The notes: a model not told the origin generated them from the letters alone. A DNA stretch of 64,000 bases from Streptomyces rubrogriseus (GCF_027947575.1 NZ_CP116256.1:7626001-7690000); one strand, 5' to 3'; shown: positions 43,161 to 53,733, counted from the first letter of the stretch. Translations and numbers: made by a program.

Positions 43161-46100
43161 TCAGACCTCTTCGACGCTGCTCGGCTCGCGCCGGGACAGG
43201 TCGATGCCGAGCTCCTCCGCTGCGCGGAAGACGTCCTCGTCGGTGTCACGCATCTCGATGGACATGCCGTCCGAGGACAGCACCTCCACGTTGAGGCACA
43301 GGGACTGCATCTCCTTGATGAGCACCTTGAAGGACTCGGGGATGCCGGGCTCAGGGATGTTCTCGCCCTTGACGATGGCCTCGTAGACCTTCACGCGGCC
43401 GGTCACGTCGTCGGACTTGATGGTCAGCAGCTCCTGGAGGGCGTACGCGGCGCCGTAAGCCTCCAGCGCCCACACCTCCATCTCACCGAAGCGCTGGCCA
43501 CCGAACTGGGCCTTACCACCCAGCGGCTGCTGGGTGATCATCGAGTACGGGCCGGTCGACCGGGCGTGCAGCTTGTCGTCGACCAGGTGGTGGAGCTTGA
43601 GGATGTACATGTAGCCGACCGAGATCGGCTCCGGGAACGGCTCACCGCTGCGGCCGTCGAACAGCCGCGCCTTGCCGGACGGGAGCACCATGCGCTCGCC
43701 GTCGCGGTTCGGGATGGTGTGCTGGAGCAGGCCGGCCAGCTCGTCCTCGCGCGCACCGTCGAAGACCGGGGTGGCGACGTTGGTGCCGGGCTCGACCTTG
43801 TCGGCGCCGATCACCTGGAGGCGCTGCGCCCACTCCTCCGCGAGGCCGGAGACGTCCCAGCCGCGGCTGGCGAGCCAGCCGAGGTGGATCTCCAGGACCT
43901 GCCCCGGGTTCATTCGGGACGGGACACCCAGCGGGTTCAGGATGATGTCGACGGGCGTGCCGTCCTCCAGGAACGGCATGTCCTCGATCGGGTTGATCTT
44001 GGAGATGACGCCCTTGTTGCCGTGGCGGCCGGCGAGCTTGTCACCGTCGGTGATCTTGCGCTTCTGCGCGACGTACACGCGCACCAGCTGGTTCACACCG
44101 GGGGGAAGCTCGTCGCCCTCCTCGCGGTCGAAGACGCGGACGCCGATGACCTTGCCGATCTCGCCGTGCGGGACCTTCAGCGAGGTGTCGCGGACCTCAC
44201 GGGCCTTCTCACCGAAGATCGCGCGGAGCAGGCGCTCCTCCGGGGTCAGCTCCGTCTCGCCCTTGGGCGTGACCTTGCCGACCAGGATGTCGCCGGCGAC
44301 GACCTCGGCACCGATGCGGATGATGCCGCGCTCGTCGAGGTCGGCGAGGACCTCCTCGGAGACGTTCGGGATGTCCCGGGTGATCTCCTCGGGGCCGAGC
44401 TTGGTGTCACGGGCGTCGACCTCGTGCTCCTCGATGTGGATCGAGGAGAGGACGTCGTCCTGCACGAGGCGCTGCGACAGGATGATCGCGTCCTCGTAGT
44501 TGTGACCCTCCCACGGCATGAACGCGACCAGCAGGTTCTTGCCGAGCGCCATCTCGCCGTTCTCGGTGGCCGGACCGTCGGCCAGGACCTGGCCCTCGAT
44601 GACCCGGTCGCCCTCGGCGACGATGACCTTCTGGTTGACCGAGGTGCCCTGGTTGGACCGGGAGAACTTGGCCAGGCGGTACGTGATGTACGTGCCGTCG
44701 TCGTTGGTCGTGGTGATGTAGTCCGCGGAGACCTCCTGGACCACACCCGCCTTCTCGGCCTTGACCACGTCACCGGCGTCGGCGGCGGAGCGGTACTCCA
44801 TGCCGGTGCCGACCAGCGGGGACTCGCTCTTGATGAGCGGCACCGCCTGACGCATCATGTTCGCGCCCATGAGGGCACGGTTGGCGTCGTCGTGCTCGAG
44901 GAACGGGATCATCGCGGTCGCGACCGACACCATCTGGCGCGGCGAGACGTCCATGTAGTCGACGTCGTCACCGGGGACGTAGTCGACCTCGCCGCCACGA
45001 CGGCGGACCAGGACGCGGGCCTCGGCGAACCGCATGTCGTCGTTGAGCGTGGCGTTGGCCTGCGCGATGACGAAGCGGTCCTCCTCGTCGGCGGTCAGGT
45101 AGTCGACGTCGTCGGTGACCTGGCCCTCGACGACCTTGCGGTAGGGCGTCTCGATGAAACCGAAGGGGTTGATGCGGCCGTACGAGGCGAGCGAGCCGAT
45201 CAGACCGATGTTCGGGCCTTCGGGCGTCTCGATCGGGCACATGCGGCCGTAGTGCGACGGGTGCACGTCGCGGACCTCGAAGCCGGCCCGCTCACGGGAG
45301 AGACCACCCGGGCCGAGGGCGTTCAGACGACGCTTGTGCGTCAGCCCCGACAGCGGGTTGTTCTGGTCCATGAACTGGGACAGCTGGCTGGTGCCGAAGA
45401 ACTCCTTGATGGAGGCGACGACCGGCCGGATGTTGATCAGGGTCTGCGGCGTGATCGCCTCGACGTCCTGGGTGGTCATGCGCTCGCGCACGACGCGCTC
45501 CATACGGGCGAGACCCGTACGGACCTGGTTCTGGATCAGCTCGCCGACGTTGCGGATGCGGCGGTTGCCGAAGTGGTCGATGTCGTCGGTCTCGACGACG
45601 ATCTCCCGGCCCGACTCGCCGACCGTCTCGGTCTCACCGGCGTGCAGCTTCACCAGGTACTTGATGGTGGCGATGACGTCGTCGGTGGTGAGCACGCCGG
45701 CGTCCAGCGGCTCGTCCGCGCCGAGCTTCTTGTTCACCTTGTAGCGGCCGACCTTGGCGAGGTCGTAGCGCTTCGGGTTGAAGTAGAGGTTCTCGAGCAG
45801 CGTCTGCGCGGCCTCACGCGTGGGGGGCTCGCCCGGACGCAGCTTGCGGTAGATGTCGAGCAGCGCGTCGTCCTGGCCCTGGGTGTGGTCCTTCTCCAGG
45901 GTGGCGCGCATGGACTCGTACTCGCCGAACTCCTCGAGGATCTGCTCGGTGGTCCAACCGAGGGCCTTGAGGAGGACGGTCACGGACTGCTTGCGCTTGC
46001 GGTCGATGCGCACACCGACCATGTCGCGCTTGTCGATCTCCATCTCCAGCCAGGCACCCCGGGACGGGATGATCTTGGCGGAGAAGATGTCCTTGTCGGA

Positions 46101-46646
46101 CGTCTTGTCGATGGAGGAGTCGAAGTAGACACCCGGCGAACGGACCAGCTGCGACACGACGACACGCTCGGTGCCGTTGATGACGAAGGTGCCCTTGTTG
46201 GTCATGAGCGGGAAGTCGCCCATGAAGACCGTCTGGGACTTGATCTCGCCGGTCTCGTTGTTGGTGAACTCGGCGGTGACGAAGAGCGGGGCCGCGTACG
46301 TGAAGTCACGGTCCTTGCACTCGTCGATGCTGTTCTTGGGGGGCTCGAAGCGGTGGTCGCGGAACGTCAGCGACATCGACCCGGAGAAGTCCTCGATCGG
46401 GGAGATCTCCTCGAAGATCTCCTCCAGACCGGACTTGGTGGGGACGTCCTGACCGGACTCCAGAGCCGACTCGACGCGAGCCTTCCAGGCGTCGTTGCCG
46501 AGGAGCCAGTCGAAGCTCTCGGTTTGCAGCGCCAGGAGGTTCGGAACCTCGAGGGGCTCCTTGATCTTTGCAAAGGAGATGCGCAGCGGGGCGGTGCTGG
46601 CAGCGTTGTTCGTATTCGCGGTCGAGGCATTGCGCGAGGCGGCCAA
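43161..46646 (-). CDS. rpoB: DNA-directed RNA polymerase beta subunit
   Basis: The beta subunit forms the other jaw of the polymerase and the rifampicin pocket. The TTG at 46644-46646 behind GGAAGGA was chosen, giving [13 protein letters not shown] and 1161 residues, the usual Streptomyces length; the open frame upstream is leader. The rifampicin region reads [18 protein letters not shown] then [20 protein letters not shown]. Residue 442 (codon 45321-45323, AAC) is Asn where E. coli Ser531 and, as I recall, S. coelicolor have Ser. His437 and Arg440 are unchanged. The protein is otherwise typical. Confidence 0.98.
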   Translation of the reverse strand: MAASRNASTANTNNAASTAPLRISFAKIKEPLEVPNLLALQTESFDWLLGNDAWKARVESALESGQDVPTKSGLEEIFEEISPIEDFSGSMSLTFRDHRFEPPKNSIDECKDRDFTYAAPLFVTAEFTNNETGEIKSQTVFMGDFPLMTNKGTFVINGTERVVVSQLVRSPGVYFDSSIDKTSDKDIFSAKIIPSRGAWLEMEIDKRDMVGVRIDRKRKQSVTVLLKALGWTTEQILEEFGEYESMRATLEKDHTQGQDDALLDIYRKLRPGEPPTREAAQTLLENLYFNPKRYDLAKVGRYKVNKKLGADEPLDAGVLTTDDVIATIKYLVKLHAGETETVGESGREIVVETDDIDHFGNRRIRNVGELIQNQVRTGLARMERVVRERMTTQDVEAITPQTLINIRPVVASIKEFFGTSQLSQFMDQNNPLSGLTHKRRLNALGPGGLSRERAGFEVRDVHPSHYGRMCPIETPEGPNIGLIGSLASYGRINPFGFIETPYRKVVEGQVTDDVDYLTADEEDRFVIAQANATLNDDMRFAEARVLVRRRGGEVDYVPGDDVDYMDVSPRQMVSVATAMIPFLEHDDANRALMGANMMRQAVPLIKSESPLVGTGMEYRSAADAGDVVKAEKAGVVQEVSADYITTTNDDGTYITYRLAKFSRSNQGTSVNQKVIVAEGDRVIEGQVLADGPATENGEMALGKNLLVAFMPWEGHNYEDAIILSQRLVQDDVLSSIHIEEHEVDARDTKLGPEEITRDIPNVSEEVLADLDERGIIRIGAEVVAGDILVGKVTPKGETELTPEERLLRAIFGEKAREVRDTSLKVPHGEIGKVIGVRVFDREEGDELPPGVNQLVRVYVAQKRKITDGDKLAGRHGNKGVISKINPIEDMPFLEDGTPVDIILNPLGVPSRMNPGQVLEIHLGWLASRGWDVSGLAEEWAQRLQVIGADKVEPGTNVATPVFDGAREDELAGLLQHTIPNRDGERMVLPSGKARLFDGRSGEPFPEPISVGYMYILKLHHLVDDKLHARSTGPYSMITQQPLGGKAQFGGQRFGEMEVWALEAYGAAYALQELLTIKSDDVTGRVKVYEAIVKGENIPEPGIPESFKVLIKEMQSLCLNVEVLSSDGMSIEMRDTDEDVFRAAEELGIDLSRREPSSVEEV

Positions 46647-46829
46647 GAGGGGGTCCTTCCGAGGGCTCGGACTCACTACGCGCGTACCGGCCCCTCTTCC
46701 GTGCACGGAGACAGGGGGTGCCTGATGTGGCTAAAGAGCCAGGTCAGGCATGCTCTGGTCGTCAGTGCTCGGGCGAGGGCAGACCCCTGGTGACGGGCAG
46801 GGGGCAGCTAACAGGCAGCGCAAAGGGTC

Positions 46830-46858
46830 AGTGTAGCCACTTGGCACACTGATGTCCA
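46830..46858 (-). promoter_or_regulatory. rpoBC promoter, proximal
   Basis: On the minus strand TGGACA (46853-46858) and TACACT (46830-46835) are 17 nt apart, a strong match to the housekeeping consensus. It starts transcription about 175 nt before the rpoB TTG. Confidence 0.7.
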
Positions 46859-46996
46859 GTGCGGTTCTCGGGGACCGTGTTCGCTCCTCGTTGTTCTCAC
46901 CACCTGTGCGCAAGGCCTCGCCCTCAACGCACCCAGATACTGCCCTCTTCGCCGTCGATCCATGCCTCGGATTCGGATCCTTGTGACGACGCCCTG

Positions 46997-47025
46997 AGAA
47001 TTGCGCGCTGCGTGCGGTTCGTCAA
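46997..47025 (-). promoter_or_regulatory. rpoBC promoter, distal candidate
   Basis: On the minus strand TTGACG (47020-47025) and AATTCT (46997-47002) are 17 nt apart. It may be a second promoter in the 588-bp rplL-rpoB gap. The gap otherwise holds the rplL terminator and no gene I can support. Confidence 0.5.
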
Positions 47026-47150
47026 GGCCCCCCTTGCCCAAACCGGTTGCCGCCAGGGGGCTCTCAGGGCCCCGGCGACGGCACGACGAAGATCACCCTA
47101 CTCTTCACCGTCACACGTGCAAGGCGACCGCCGCCGGACCCCGGATACGC

Positions 47151-47186
47151 CGAAGAGCGACCACCCGGATGGATGATCGCTCTTCG
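47151..47186 (-). terminator. rplJL terminator/attenuator
   Basis: Arms CGAAGAGCGA (47151-47160) and TCGCTCTTCG (47177-47186) pair perfectly 49 bp after the rplL stop. In E. coli the equivalent site partly terminates transcripts before rpoB. Partial read-through here is possible but not shown. Confidence 0.7.
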
Positions 47187-47234
47187 GTGCTACGGCGTTA
47201 CAGACCCTGACGGATCCGTGGTGCCGGTGCGGTC

Positions 47235-47618
47235 TTACTTGACCTCGACGGAGGCGCCGGCGCCCTTGAGGGACTCGGCGGCCTTCTCGGCGGCGTCCTT
47301 GGCGACCTTCTCGAGGACGGGCTTCGGGGCGCCGTCCACGAGGTCCTTGGCCTCCTTCAGACCCAGGGAGGTCAGCTCACGCACGACCTTGATGACCTGG
47401 ATCTTCTTGTCGCCGGCACCCGTGAGGATGACGTCGAACTCGTCCTGCTCGGCGGCGGCCTCGACCGGGGCGCCCGGGGCGGCGGGGCCGGCCACGGCGA
47501 CCGCGGCGGCGGCGGTGACGTCGAACTTCTCCTCGAAGGCCTTCACGAACTCGGAGAGCTCGATGAGGGTCATCTCCTCGAACTGGGCGAGCAGGTCGTC
47601 CTGGCTGAGCTTCGCCAT
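47235..47618 (-). CDS. rplL: 50S ribosomal protein L7/L12
   Basis: L7/L12 forms the flexible stalk that recruits translation factors. The 127-residue protein has an N-terminal dimer domain ([18 protein letters not shown]), an Ala/Pro-rich hinge near residues 38-58 and the C-terminal factor-binding domain ([20 protein letters not shown]). The ATG is at 47616-47618. It lies 117 bp after rplJ. Confidence 0.98.
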   Translation of the reverse strand: MAKLSQDDLLAQFEEMTLIELSEFVKAFEEKFDVTAAAAVAVAGPAAPGAPVEAAAEQDEFDVILTGAGDKKIQVIKVVRELTSLGLKEAKDLVDGAPKPVLEKVAKDAAEKAAESLKGAGASVEVK

Positions 47619-47735
47619 GATGGCGGTCCTTCCACTAATTCGGCAGGTGCCGGATGTACGGGGTGTGGCGGGCGTACGTCGGCCCGCTGCGATCCGCGCC
47701 GCGCTCAGGCGGCCCGGACCAGAAAGCGAGCCGAG

Positions 47736-48266
47736 TTACTCGGCACCGCCCTGCTCGTCCTGCTTGGCACGGAGCGCGTCCACGGTGCGGACGAGCTTCG
47801 AGGGAAGCGCCTGGAAGAGCTGAGCAGTCTGGGACTGCTTGCCCTTGAAGGCACCCGCCAGCTTGGAGAGCAGAACCTCGCGGGACTCGAGGTCCGCAAG
47901 CTTCTTGATCTCGTCGGCGGACATCGCCTTGCCGTCAAGGACACCGCCCTTGATGACGAGATTCGGGTTGTCCTTGGCGAAGTCGCGCAGACCCTTCGCC
48001 GACTCCACCGGGTCACCGGTGACGAAGGCGACGGCCGTCGGACCAGCGAAGAGCTGGTCGTCGAGCGTGATCCCGGCCTCGTTGGCCGCAATCTTGGTCA
48101 GCGTGTTCTTCACCACGGCGTACTGGGCGTTCTCACCGAGCGACCGGCGCAGCGTCTTGAGCTGCGCCACGGTGAGACCGCGGTACTCGGTCAGCACGGC
48201 GGCGTTGGAGCTGCGGAACTTGTCCGTCAGCTCGGCAACCGCGGCAGCCTTTTCGGGCGTCGCCAT
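47736..48266 (-). CDS. rplJ: 50S ribosomal protein L10
   Basis: L10 anchors the L7/L12 stalk and, bound to it, represses its own operon through the mRNA leader. The 176-residue protein begins [20 protein letters not shown] and contains [18 protein letters not shown]. The ATG at 48264-48266 was chosen; the open frame upstream covers the leader. The leader to about 48500 holds an attenuator-like hairpin. Confidence 0.97.
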   Translation of the reverse strand: MATPEKAAAVAELTDKFRSSNAAVLTEYRGLTVAQLKTLRRSLGENAQYAVVKNTLTKIAANEAGITLDDQLFAGPTAVAFVTGDPVESAKGLRDFAKDNPNLVIKGGVLDGKAMSADEIKKLADLESREVLLSKLAGAFKGKQSQTAQLFQALPSKLVRTVDALRAKQDEQGGAE

Positions 48267-48323
48267 AGAGCCTCGGCCTCCTTCCGGGTGATTCGGACCG
48301 CGCGGACCCGAAGGAGGACTGGG

Positions 48324-48358
48324 GAAAACGAAACGCCCCGGCGCAGGCGCACGGGGCG
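48324..48358 (-). terminator. L10-leader attenuator hairpin
   Basis: On the minus strand CGCCCCG and CGGGGCG pair with inner GC-rich pairing and are followed directly by TTTCGTTTTC, a rare U-rich tract for this genome. It lies 58 nt before the rplJ start. This is the arrangement of an L10 leader with a terminator alternative; L10-leader control is known in other bacteria. Confidence 0.6.
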
Positions 48359-48511
48359 TGGCTCGACCGATCGTCATCCGCACGGGGCGGGGACTTCCGG
48401 GAGCTCATCCACAGTCACCTGCGCGGGTCGTCCGCAGTTCAGCGGATCCTTCGGCCACCGTGTCCTCTTTCGAACACACGGCAACGACCAGCGGTCTTTG
48501 GCTTCTGTGGA

Positions 48512-48537
48512 AGCGTACGTGAACGGGGCAGTGTCAA
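48512..48537 (-). promoter_or_regulatory. candidate rplJ promoter
   Basis: On the minus strand a perfect TTGACA (48532-48537) is followed by TACGCT (48512-48517). The spacing of 14 nt is short, so the true -10 may differ. It would give a leader of about 240 nt. Confidence 0.45.
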
Positions 48538-48584
48538 GCAAATCCGCCCCCGCGGCGACCGGAGCGGGCCGGGCGCGCGGCGCC

Positions 48585-49433
48585 TCAGCCCTGCTGGGCC
48601 CCCTTCATCATCTCGGCCAGGTCGGCGACCTCCCCGGCCGGAGGGGCGGTGACCTTCACGGGCTCGTTGACGCCGAGGAAGGTGATGGTCATGTCCAGCG
48701 GGCCCTTCTCGGCGTCGCCGCGCATGCGGAACTGCTTGGTCTGGTCGTCGCCGTCGACCCACATGTCCATCGTGAGCTTGTCGACGCCCATCTTCTCGTA
48801 CTGCTCGAGGCTCTTCTGGCGCTTGTCCCGGGTGGCCTTGTCCTCGTCCCCGAGGGACTTCTCCAGGTCGGCGAGGGTGACCGTGCCCTTGTAGTGGGTG
48901 GTCTTCACGCCCTCGACGGTCTCGGTGCCGACCTTCTCGACGTCCTTGGCCCCGGTGAGGAAGGTGGACTCGGTCGCCGGGTTCTTGTCCGCCTGGGAGG
49001 CGCCGCCCAGCTGGTTCAGCTCGTCGCCGGCGCCCATCGCGGCCAGGTCGAACTTGATCCAGCTCTTGCCGTCCATCTCCTTGGCCGCCTCGGGGCCGCC
49101 CCCGATGTACATGGCCTTGTCGACGAGCCGGATCTCCGCGGTCCCCTCGGCGCCCTGGTCGAGCGCCGTCATCTTCATGCTCATCGCGAGCGTCGGCTTG
49201 ATCTGCATCTCGGCCTCGGCCTTGACCCGGCCCTCCTCGGGGACCTTGCCGGTCATGCGGTAGTGGAGGGAGTTGATCGCCTCCGTGTTCTTCGCCGCCT
49301 TGGCGACGGCGGCCGCGGGCGTCATCTCCGGGGACTCGGAGGCCTTGTCCTCCTTGGCGCAGCCCACCGCCCCGGCGGCGAGCAGCAGCGCGGCGAGTCC
49401 GGCGCCCACGGGCACACGTACGGAAGTCTTCAT
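48585..49433 (-). CDS. LppX/LolA-like lipoprotein, first of two
   Basis: The 282-residue lipoprotein has a lipobox [10 protein letters not shown] with acceptor Cys25. The mature part is a beta-rich fold like LppX/LprG or LolA, with repeated charged stretches ([37 protein letters not shown]). These bind lipids or hydrophobic molecules outside the cell. The ATG at 49431-49433 was chosen over an upstream in-frame start. A homologous lipoprotein follows upstream, suggesting duplication. Conserved location between rplA and rplJ is known in Streptomyces, from memory. Confidence 0.85.
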   Translation of the reverse strand: MKTSVRVPVGAGLAALLLAAGAVGCAKEDKASESPEMTPAAAVAKAAKNTEAINSLHYRMTGKVPEEGRVKAEAEMQIKPTLAMSMKMTALDQGAEGTAEIRLVDKAMYIGGGPEAAKEMDGKSWIKFDLAAMGAGDELNQLGGASQADKNPATESTFLTGAKDVEKVGTETVEGVKTTHYKGTVTLADLEKSLGDEDKATRDKRQKSLEQYEKMGVDKLTMDMWVDGDDQTKQFRMRGDAEKGPLDMTITFLGVNEPVKVTAPPAGEVADLAEMMKGAQQG

Positions 49434-49604
49434 CGATATCCCCCCACGGGATTCAAGGTGCGCACAGGAGCATGAGGGACACAGGAGTCGCACCGCCGCT
49501 CCACAGCATTCGTTTGTGACAAGGACGCGAGCGTAGCCGAATCGGTTCGAACGATCTTGTGATTTCTCCGTCGGCGGGCTGCGGCTCCCCTGTCCGGACG
49601 GGCT

Positions 49605-50462
49605 TCAGCTCCCCTGTGACGCCAGCAGTTCCTTGAAGTCCGCCGTGTCCGCGGCCGGCGGACGCTCGGCCAGGACCCTGACGCCGTAGTCGCTGTAGTA
49701 CGCGGTCTGGGTCAGCTCCCCGGTCTCCGTGCGGCCCCGCTCGACCTTCTTGACCAGCAGGTCCCGGTCGTCGACCCAGATGTCGACGGTCTGGGCGGTG
49801 GCCCCGCCCACCGTGCCGGACCAGTGCGTGGTGCGCCGGCCGCGCGTCGTCTCCTCGCCCACCCTGCGCACGTCGTGCGCCGACAGCAGGAGCTTCACGG
49901 CCTGGTTGGGCGTGGTGTTGCGCATCTGGTCGGCGAATCCGGCGCCCGTGCCGCCGCCGAGGTCCTCCAGGTCCTCGTACACGTACTTGATCCAGTGCCG
50001 GCCGTCGAGCCGCTCGGCGAACTCGTCGCCCATCCTGGCGTAGTAGGCGTCGGGCAGGTACCGGGCCTCCATCGCGGAGGTGCCGAGGCGGCGCATGGTC
50101 TCGGCGGTCGTGCCGCCCGTGTAGGTGATCGTCAGGGTGCCGGTGAGGCCGTCGTCCCAGCCGAGGGCGCCCGCGGCATCCAGGGACAGCTCGCGGCCCA
50201 TCACGGTCGTGGACTCCACCCGCGCCGAACCCGCCCGCCCGGTGGCCCGCTCGACCTTCCGCAGGGCGTCCGCCGAGGGCCCGGTGAGGGCCGGGGCGCG
50301 GGAGGACGCCGGAGCGGAGGCGGACGGCCGGGCCGAGCCGGTGGGGCCGGTGGCACCGCCGGAGTCGTCGGATCCCCCGGGGCCGGTGCACGCGGTGACG
50401 CACGCCAGCGCGGCCGACACCGCGACCGAGACGACCGTACGGCGTGCCGTCGTGCCCGTCAT
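49605..50462 (-). CDS. LppX/LolA-like lipoprotein, second of two
   Basis: The 285-residue lipoprotein has a lipobox AALACVTAC with Cys25, then a Ser/Pro/Gly-rich spacer of about 40 residues before the beta-rich domain (TVDIWVDDRDLLVKKVERGR). It shares layout and the W-V-D hallmark with its neighbour at 48585. The ATG at 50460-50462 follows a purine-rich GGGTGGGCGG; an earlier in-frame start is outside the signal peptide and unlikely. Function beyond probable lipid binding is unknown. Confidence 0.82.
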   Translation of the reverse strand: MTGTTARRTVVSVAVSAALACVTACTGPGGSDDSGGATGPTGSARPSASAPASSRAPALTGPSADALRKVERATGRAGSARVESTTVMGRELSLDAAGALGWDDGLTGTLTITYTGGTTAETMRRLGTSAMEARYLPDAYYARMGDEFAERLDGRHWIKYVYEDLEDLGGGTGAGFADQMRNTTPNQAVKLLLSAHDVRRVGEETTRGRRTTHWSGTVGGATAQTVDIWVDDRDLLVKKVERGRTETGELTQTAYYSDYGVRVLAERPPAADTADFKELLASQGS

Positions 50463-50563
50463 CCGCCCACCCCTTGCGCCCCGTACGGCCCCTGCGCCCC
50501 ATGCGCGGGTCCGTTGCCCGCACGCTAACCCAGGGCGCCGGAAAAGGGGACGGGCCAAAAGGG

Positions 50564-50597
50564 ACGGGCCCCGCACCTCGGAAGGTGCGGGGCCCGT
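50564..50597 (-). terminator. rplKA terminator
   Basis: Perfect 15-bp arms ACGGGCCCCGCACCT (50564-50578) and AGGTGCGGGGCCCGT (50583-50597) enclose a 4-nt loop, 24 bp after the rplA stop. It separates the rplKA transcript from the lipoprotein genes. Confidence 0.85.
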
Positions 50598-50621
50598 GAA
50601 CCGGTGGGGCGAGCTGCTCGC

Positions 50622-51347
50622 TCAGACCGCGGCCGGGTCCTCCTCGACGAGGAGGTTGCGGGTGCGGTTGGAGTCGAGCGGGATGCCCGGGCCCATCGTG
50701 GTGCTGAGGGCGGCCTTCCTGATGTAGCGGCCCTTGGCGGCGGACGGCTTCAGACGGAGGATCTCCTCCAGCGCCGCGCCGTAGTTCTCCACCAGCTTGG
50801 TGTCGTCGAACGACGTCTTGCCGATGATGAAGTGCAGGTTCGAGTGCTTGTCGACGCGGAACTCGATCTTGCCGCCCTTGATGTCGTTGACAGCCTTGGC
50901 GACGTCCGGGGTCACGGTGCCGGTCTTGGGGTTCGGCATGAGACCACGGGGACCGAGCACGCGGCCGAGGCGGCCGACCTTGCCCATGAGGTCCGGGGTG
51001 GCGACGACGGCGTCGAAGTCCAGACGGCCCTTCGACACCTCGTCGATCAGTTCGTCGGAGCCGACGATGTCGGCGCCCGCGGCGGTCGCGGCCTCGGCAC
51101 GGTCACCGGTCGCGAAGACCAGGACCCGGGCGGTCTTACCGGTGCCGTGCGGGAGGTTCACGGTGCCACGGACCATCTGGTCGGCCTTGCGCGGGTCGAC
51201 ACCCAGGCGGAAGGCGACCTCGACGGTGCCGTCGAACTTGCTCGTGGAGGTCTCCTTGGCGAGACGGACGGCCTCGAGCGGGGCGTAGAGCTTGTCCCGG
51301 TCGATCTTGGCGTCCGCAGCGCGGAGAGACTTGCTGCGCTTGCTCAC
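50622..51347 (-). CDS. rplA: 50S ribosomal protein L1
   Basis: L1 forms the mobile stalk at the E site and in E. coli represses the rplKA operon. The 241-residue protein begins (V)[20 protein letters not shown] and contains the signature [18 protein letters not shown]. The GTG at 51345-51347 was chosen; upstream open frame is not L1. It lies 82 bp after rplK. Confidence 0.97.
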   Translation of the reverse strand: MSKRSKSLRAADAKIDRDKLYAPLEAVRLAKETSTSKFDGTVEVAFRLGVDPRKADQMVRGTVNLPHGTGKTARVLVFATGDRAEAATAAGADIVGSDELIDEVSKGRLDFDAVVATPDLMGKVGRLGRVLGPRGLMPNPKTGTVTPDVAKAVNDIKGGKIEFRVDKHSNLHFIIGKTSFDDTKLVENYGAALEEILRLKPSAAKGRYIRKAALSTTMGPGIPLDSNRTRNLLVEEDPAAV

Positions 51348-51429
51348 TACTGCTCCTGGTGGCTTCTGAGGAGTCGTGGTGCGGGCCGAGCAGGCCCTGC
51401 CACTACTGCTGTGGTTACGGGGGTGGAGG

Positions 51430-51864
51430 TCAGCCCTCGACCGTGACGCCCATGGAACGGGCGGTACCGGCGATGATCTTCTCCGCCTGGTCCAGGTCGT
51501 TGGCGTTGAGGTCGGGCATCTTGGTGGTGGCGATCTCACGGACCTGCTCGCGCGTGATCTTCGCGACCTTGGTCTTGTGCGGCTCGCCGGAGCCCTTCTC
51601 CACGCCCGCGGCCTTGAGGATCATCTTGGCGGCCGGCGGCGTCTTGGTGATGAAGGTGAAGGAGCGGTCCTCGTAGACCGTGATCTCCACCGGGATGACC
51701 CAGCCGCGCTGCGACTCGGTCGCGGCGTTGTAGGCCTTGCAGAACTCCATGATGTTGACGCCGTGCTGACCCAGCGCGGGGCCGACCGGCGGAGCCGGGT
51801 TCGCGGCACCGGCCTGGATCTGGAGCTTGATGAGCCCCGTGACCTTCTTCTTCTTGGGAGGCAT
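51430..51864 (-). CDS. rplK: 50S ribosomal protein L11
   Basis: L11 binds the GTPase centre of 23S rRNA and is the thiostrepton target region; it also activates RelA. The 144-residue protein begins [19 protein letters not shown] and contains [20 protein letters not shown]. The proline-rich N-terminal domain used by thiostrepton is intact. The ATG is at 51862-51864. Confidence 0.98.
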   Translation of the reverse strand: MPPKKKKVTGLIKLQIQAGAANPAPPVGPALGQHGVNIMEFCKAYNAATESQRGWVIPVEITVYEDRSFTFITKTPPAAKMILKAAGVEKGSGEPHKTKVAKITREQVREIATTKMPDLNANDLDQAEKIIAGTARSMGVTVEG

Positions 51865-51935
51865 AGCTCTCCGGGTCCTTTCGATTCGGGTCCTGCCCGC
51901 GTTCGGGAGCTACCCGGACACAGGCATACCGCACA

Positions 51936-51963
51936 ACGATAACGGGTATAGATGCGCGGCCAA
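51936..51963 (-). promoter_or_regulatory. candidate rplKA promoter
   Basis: On the minus strand TTGGCC (51958-51963) and TATCGT (51936-51941) are 16 nt apart. It overlaps the end of the nusG terminator and would start transcription about 65 nt before rplK. Confidence 0.5.
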
Positions 51964-52006
51964 AAACCGAGCAGGTCAGACGCCGCGCGAGCGGGCGCCT
52001 GACCTG
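51962..52006 (-). terminator. nusG terminator with T-run
   Basis: Arms CAGGTCAG (51972-51979 on the plus strand) and CTGACCTG (51999-52006) pair, with further GC pairing inside. On the minus strand five T residues follow (51962-51966), making one of the few canonical intrinsic terminators here. It ends the secE-nusG transcript. Confidence 0.75.
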
Positions 52007-52051
52007 GTCGGAAGCAGTACGTCCAGAGGAGTGCGGAGTACCGGTGGGGTA

Positions 52052-52948
52052 CTAGTTCTTCTGGATCTGGTCGAAGCTCAGCTCGACCGGGGTCTCGCGG
52101 CCGAAGATCTCGACGAGGCCCTTGACCTTCTTCGAGTCGGCGTTGATCTCGTTGATCGTGGCCTGGAGGGTGGCGAAGGGGCCGTCGGTGACGGTGACCG
52201 AGTCGCCGACCTCGAAGTCCAGGACCTGGACCTCGACCTTGCGCTGCGGCGCCGGCTTGCCCTCGGCCTCGGCGGCCTCGCGGGCGGCCTTCTCCTCGGC
52301 CTCCGGGGCGAGCATCTTGACGATCTCGTCCAGCGTCAGCGGGTACGGGTCGTAGGCGTTGCCGACGAAGCCGGTGACGCCGGGGGTGTTGCGGACGACG
52401 CCCCAGGACTCGTTGGTGAGGTCCATGCGGACCAGCACGTAGCCGGGGAGCTTGTTCTGGCGGATCGTCTTGCGGTCGCCGTTCTTGATCTGGACGACCT
52501 CTTCCTGCGGCACCTCGGCCTGGAAGATGTAGTCCTCGACGTTGAGCGAGACGGCGCGCTGCTCGAGGTTGGTCTTCACGCGGTTCTCGTAACCGGCGTA
52601 GGTGTGGATGACGTACCACTCGCCGGGGAGGACGCGCAGCTCCTGGCGGAGCTTCTCGATCGGGTCGAGCTCGGGCTCCTCGGCCTCGGGCTCCTCCTCG
52701 GACTCCTCGGCTTCCGCCGCGTCGGCGTCGGCGTCGGCCTCGGTGGCCTCCGCGTCGGCCGCCTCGGCGGTCTCGTCCGCCTCCGCGTCCGTCGCGTCCT
52801 CGTCCGTCTCCGCGACGACCGTGTCGTCGGCAGCCTCGGCCTCGGCGGAGGCCTCGGTGTCCTCGTTGTCGGCGCCCTCGACGGTGCCGAGCTCGTCCTC
52901 GACGGACTCGACCGGCTCGATGGCGTCGTTCACGTTCGGGTCAGACAC
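52052..52948 (-). CDS. nusG: transcription termination/antitermination protein NusG with acidic N-terminal extension
   Basis: NusG binds RNA polymerase and links it to Rho or to ribosomal S10. The 298-residue protein has an N-terminal stretch of about 110 residues very rich in Glu, Asp and Ala, then the NGN domain ([20 protein letters not shown]) and a C-terminal KOW domain ([18 protein letters not shown]). The acidic extension is usual in Streptomyces and absent in E. coli. The GTG at 52946-52948 is the start. Confidence 0.96.
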   Translation of the reverse strand: MSDPNVNDAIEPVESVEDELGTVEGADNEDTEASAEAEAADDTVVAETDEDATDAEADETAEAADAEATEADADADAAEAEESEEEPEAEEPELDPIEKLRQELRVLPGEWYVIHTYAGYENRVKTNLEQRAVSLNVEDYIFQAEVPQEEVVQIKNGDRKTIRQNKLPGYVLVRMDLTNESWGVVRNTPGVTGFVGNAYDPYPLTLDEIVKMLAPEAEEKAAREAAEAEGKPAPQRKVEVQVLDFEVGDSVTVTDGPFATLQATINEINADSKKVKGLVEIFGRETPVELSFDQIQKN

Positions 52949-52986
52949 TGTGGCTGCTTCTTCCTGGATACATAGGGGTGGAACAC

Positions 52987-53021
52987 GCGAAAGGGGCGCC
53001 GGGTACCTCGGCGCCCTTCGC
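52987..53021 (-). terminator. hairpin between secE and nusG
   Basis: Near-perfect arms around GGCGCC cores (52987-53001 and 53009-53021) lie between the secE stop and the nusG start. No T-run follows. It may reduce nusG expression relative to secE or be a processing site. Confidence 0.5.
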
Positions 53022-53028
53022 TCTCGAC

Positions 53029-53313
53029 TCAGCCGAAGACGTACTTGGCGGCGTGAGAGAAGCCATAGTCAATCAGAGTCACCAGGCCGATCATGATGAC
53101 CACGAAGATGATCACCACGGTGGTGTACGTCGTCAGCTGGTTGCGGCTGGGCCAGACGACCTTGCGCAGCTCCGCGACGATCTGGCGGTAGAAGAGCGCG
53201 AGCCGCTTCAGCGGGCCCTTCTTGCCTCGCTTGCCGCCCTTGCGGGACTTCTTGGAGTCCGGCGCCTCGTCCTGGGCATCAGGCATGTCGATGGAGCCCA
53301 CGGCGTCCGTCAC
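53029..53313 (-). CDS. secE: preprotein translocase subunit SecE
   Basis: SecE clamps SecY in the membrane translocon. The 94-residue protein has a basic, Lys/Gly-rich cytoplasmic segment near residues 15-35, the amphipathic helix [20 protein letters not shown] and one membrane helix ([20 protein letters not shown]). GTG at 53311-53313 is the start. It lies between tRNA-Trp and nusG, the usual bacterial order. Confidence 0.96.
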   Translation of the reverse strand: MTDAVGSIDMPDAQDEAPDSKKSRKGGKRGKKGPLKRLALFYRQIVAELRKVVWPSRNQLTTYTTVVIIFVVIMIGLVTLIDYGFSHAAKYVFG

Positions 53314-53421
53314 TCGTCCTCACCTGATTCCGGGTCGTGGCCGTGCCGCGCCCGGTTGGAGCCGCACGGCGGTGCATTGCTGTACGTACATGCGCACACA
53401 TCCTGGCGATGGTGTGTGTAG

Positions 53422-53494
53422 CAGGGCCGGAGGGACTTGAACCCCCAACCGCTGGTTTTGGAGACCAGTGCTCTACCAATTGAGCTACGACCCT
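53422..53494 (-). tRNA. tRNA-Trp (CCA anticodon)
   Basis: The 73-nt minus-strand sequence folds as a cloverleaf: acceptor AGGGTCG with CGGCCCT, a D-arm with AGCTCAATTGGTAGAGC, anticodon loop CTCCAAA (CCA), and T-arm GTTCAAGTC. The 3' CCA is not encoded. The tRNA-Trp gene before secE is standard in actinobacteria and probably shares its transcript. Confidence 0.97.
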
Positions 53495-53579
53495 TTGTTC
53501 GTCCCCCAACGTACCGCATCCGCCCGAATGCTCGGTGTGCACCGGGTGATCGCGGGCCGCTGAAGGCCAACGAGGTGAG

Positions 53580-53609
53580 AGTGTACGTGCTCACGGGCCG
53601 GGCGTCGAA
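53580..53609 (-). promoter_or_regulatory. candidate tRNA-Trp/secE promoter
   Basis: On the minus strand TTCGAC (53604-53609) and TACACT (53580-53585) are 18 nt apart. It lies about 85 nt upstream of the tRNA-Trp 5' end. Confidence 0.5.
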
Positions 53610-53733
53610 CAGAAAGCATGTCCGGACTGATGTTCAGGCCGGGGACCGGACTGGCGTTCAGGTCCTGGACCGGTCCGGTTCAGTCCGTGAAACCCCTGTG
53701 CCCGTGAGGTTTCCGGTCTGGAACGATGGGGTC

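Noticed and set aside
52600..52948. Low-complexity acidic repeat at the NusG N-terminus
   Set aside because: This is a usual extension of Streptomyces NusG, not an insertion or frameshift.
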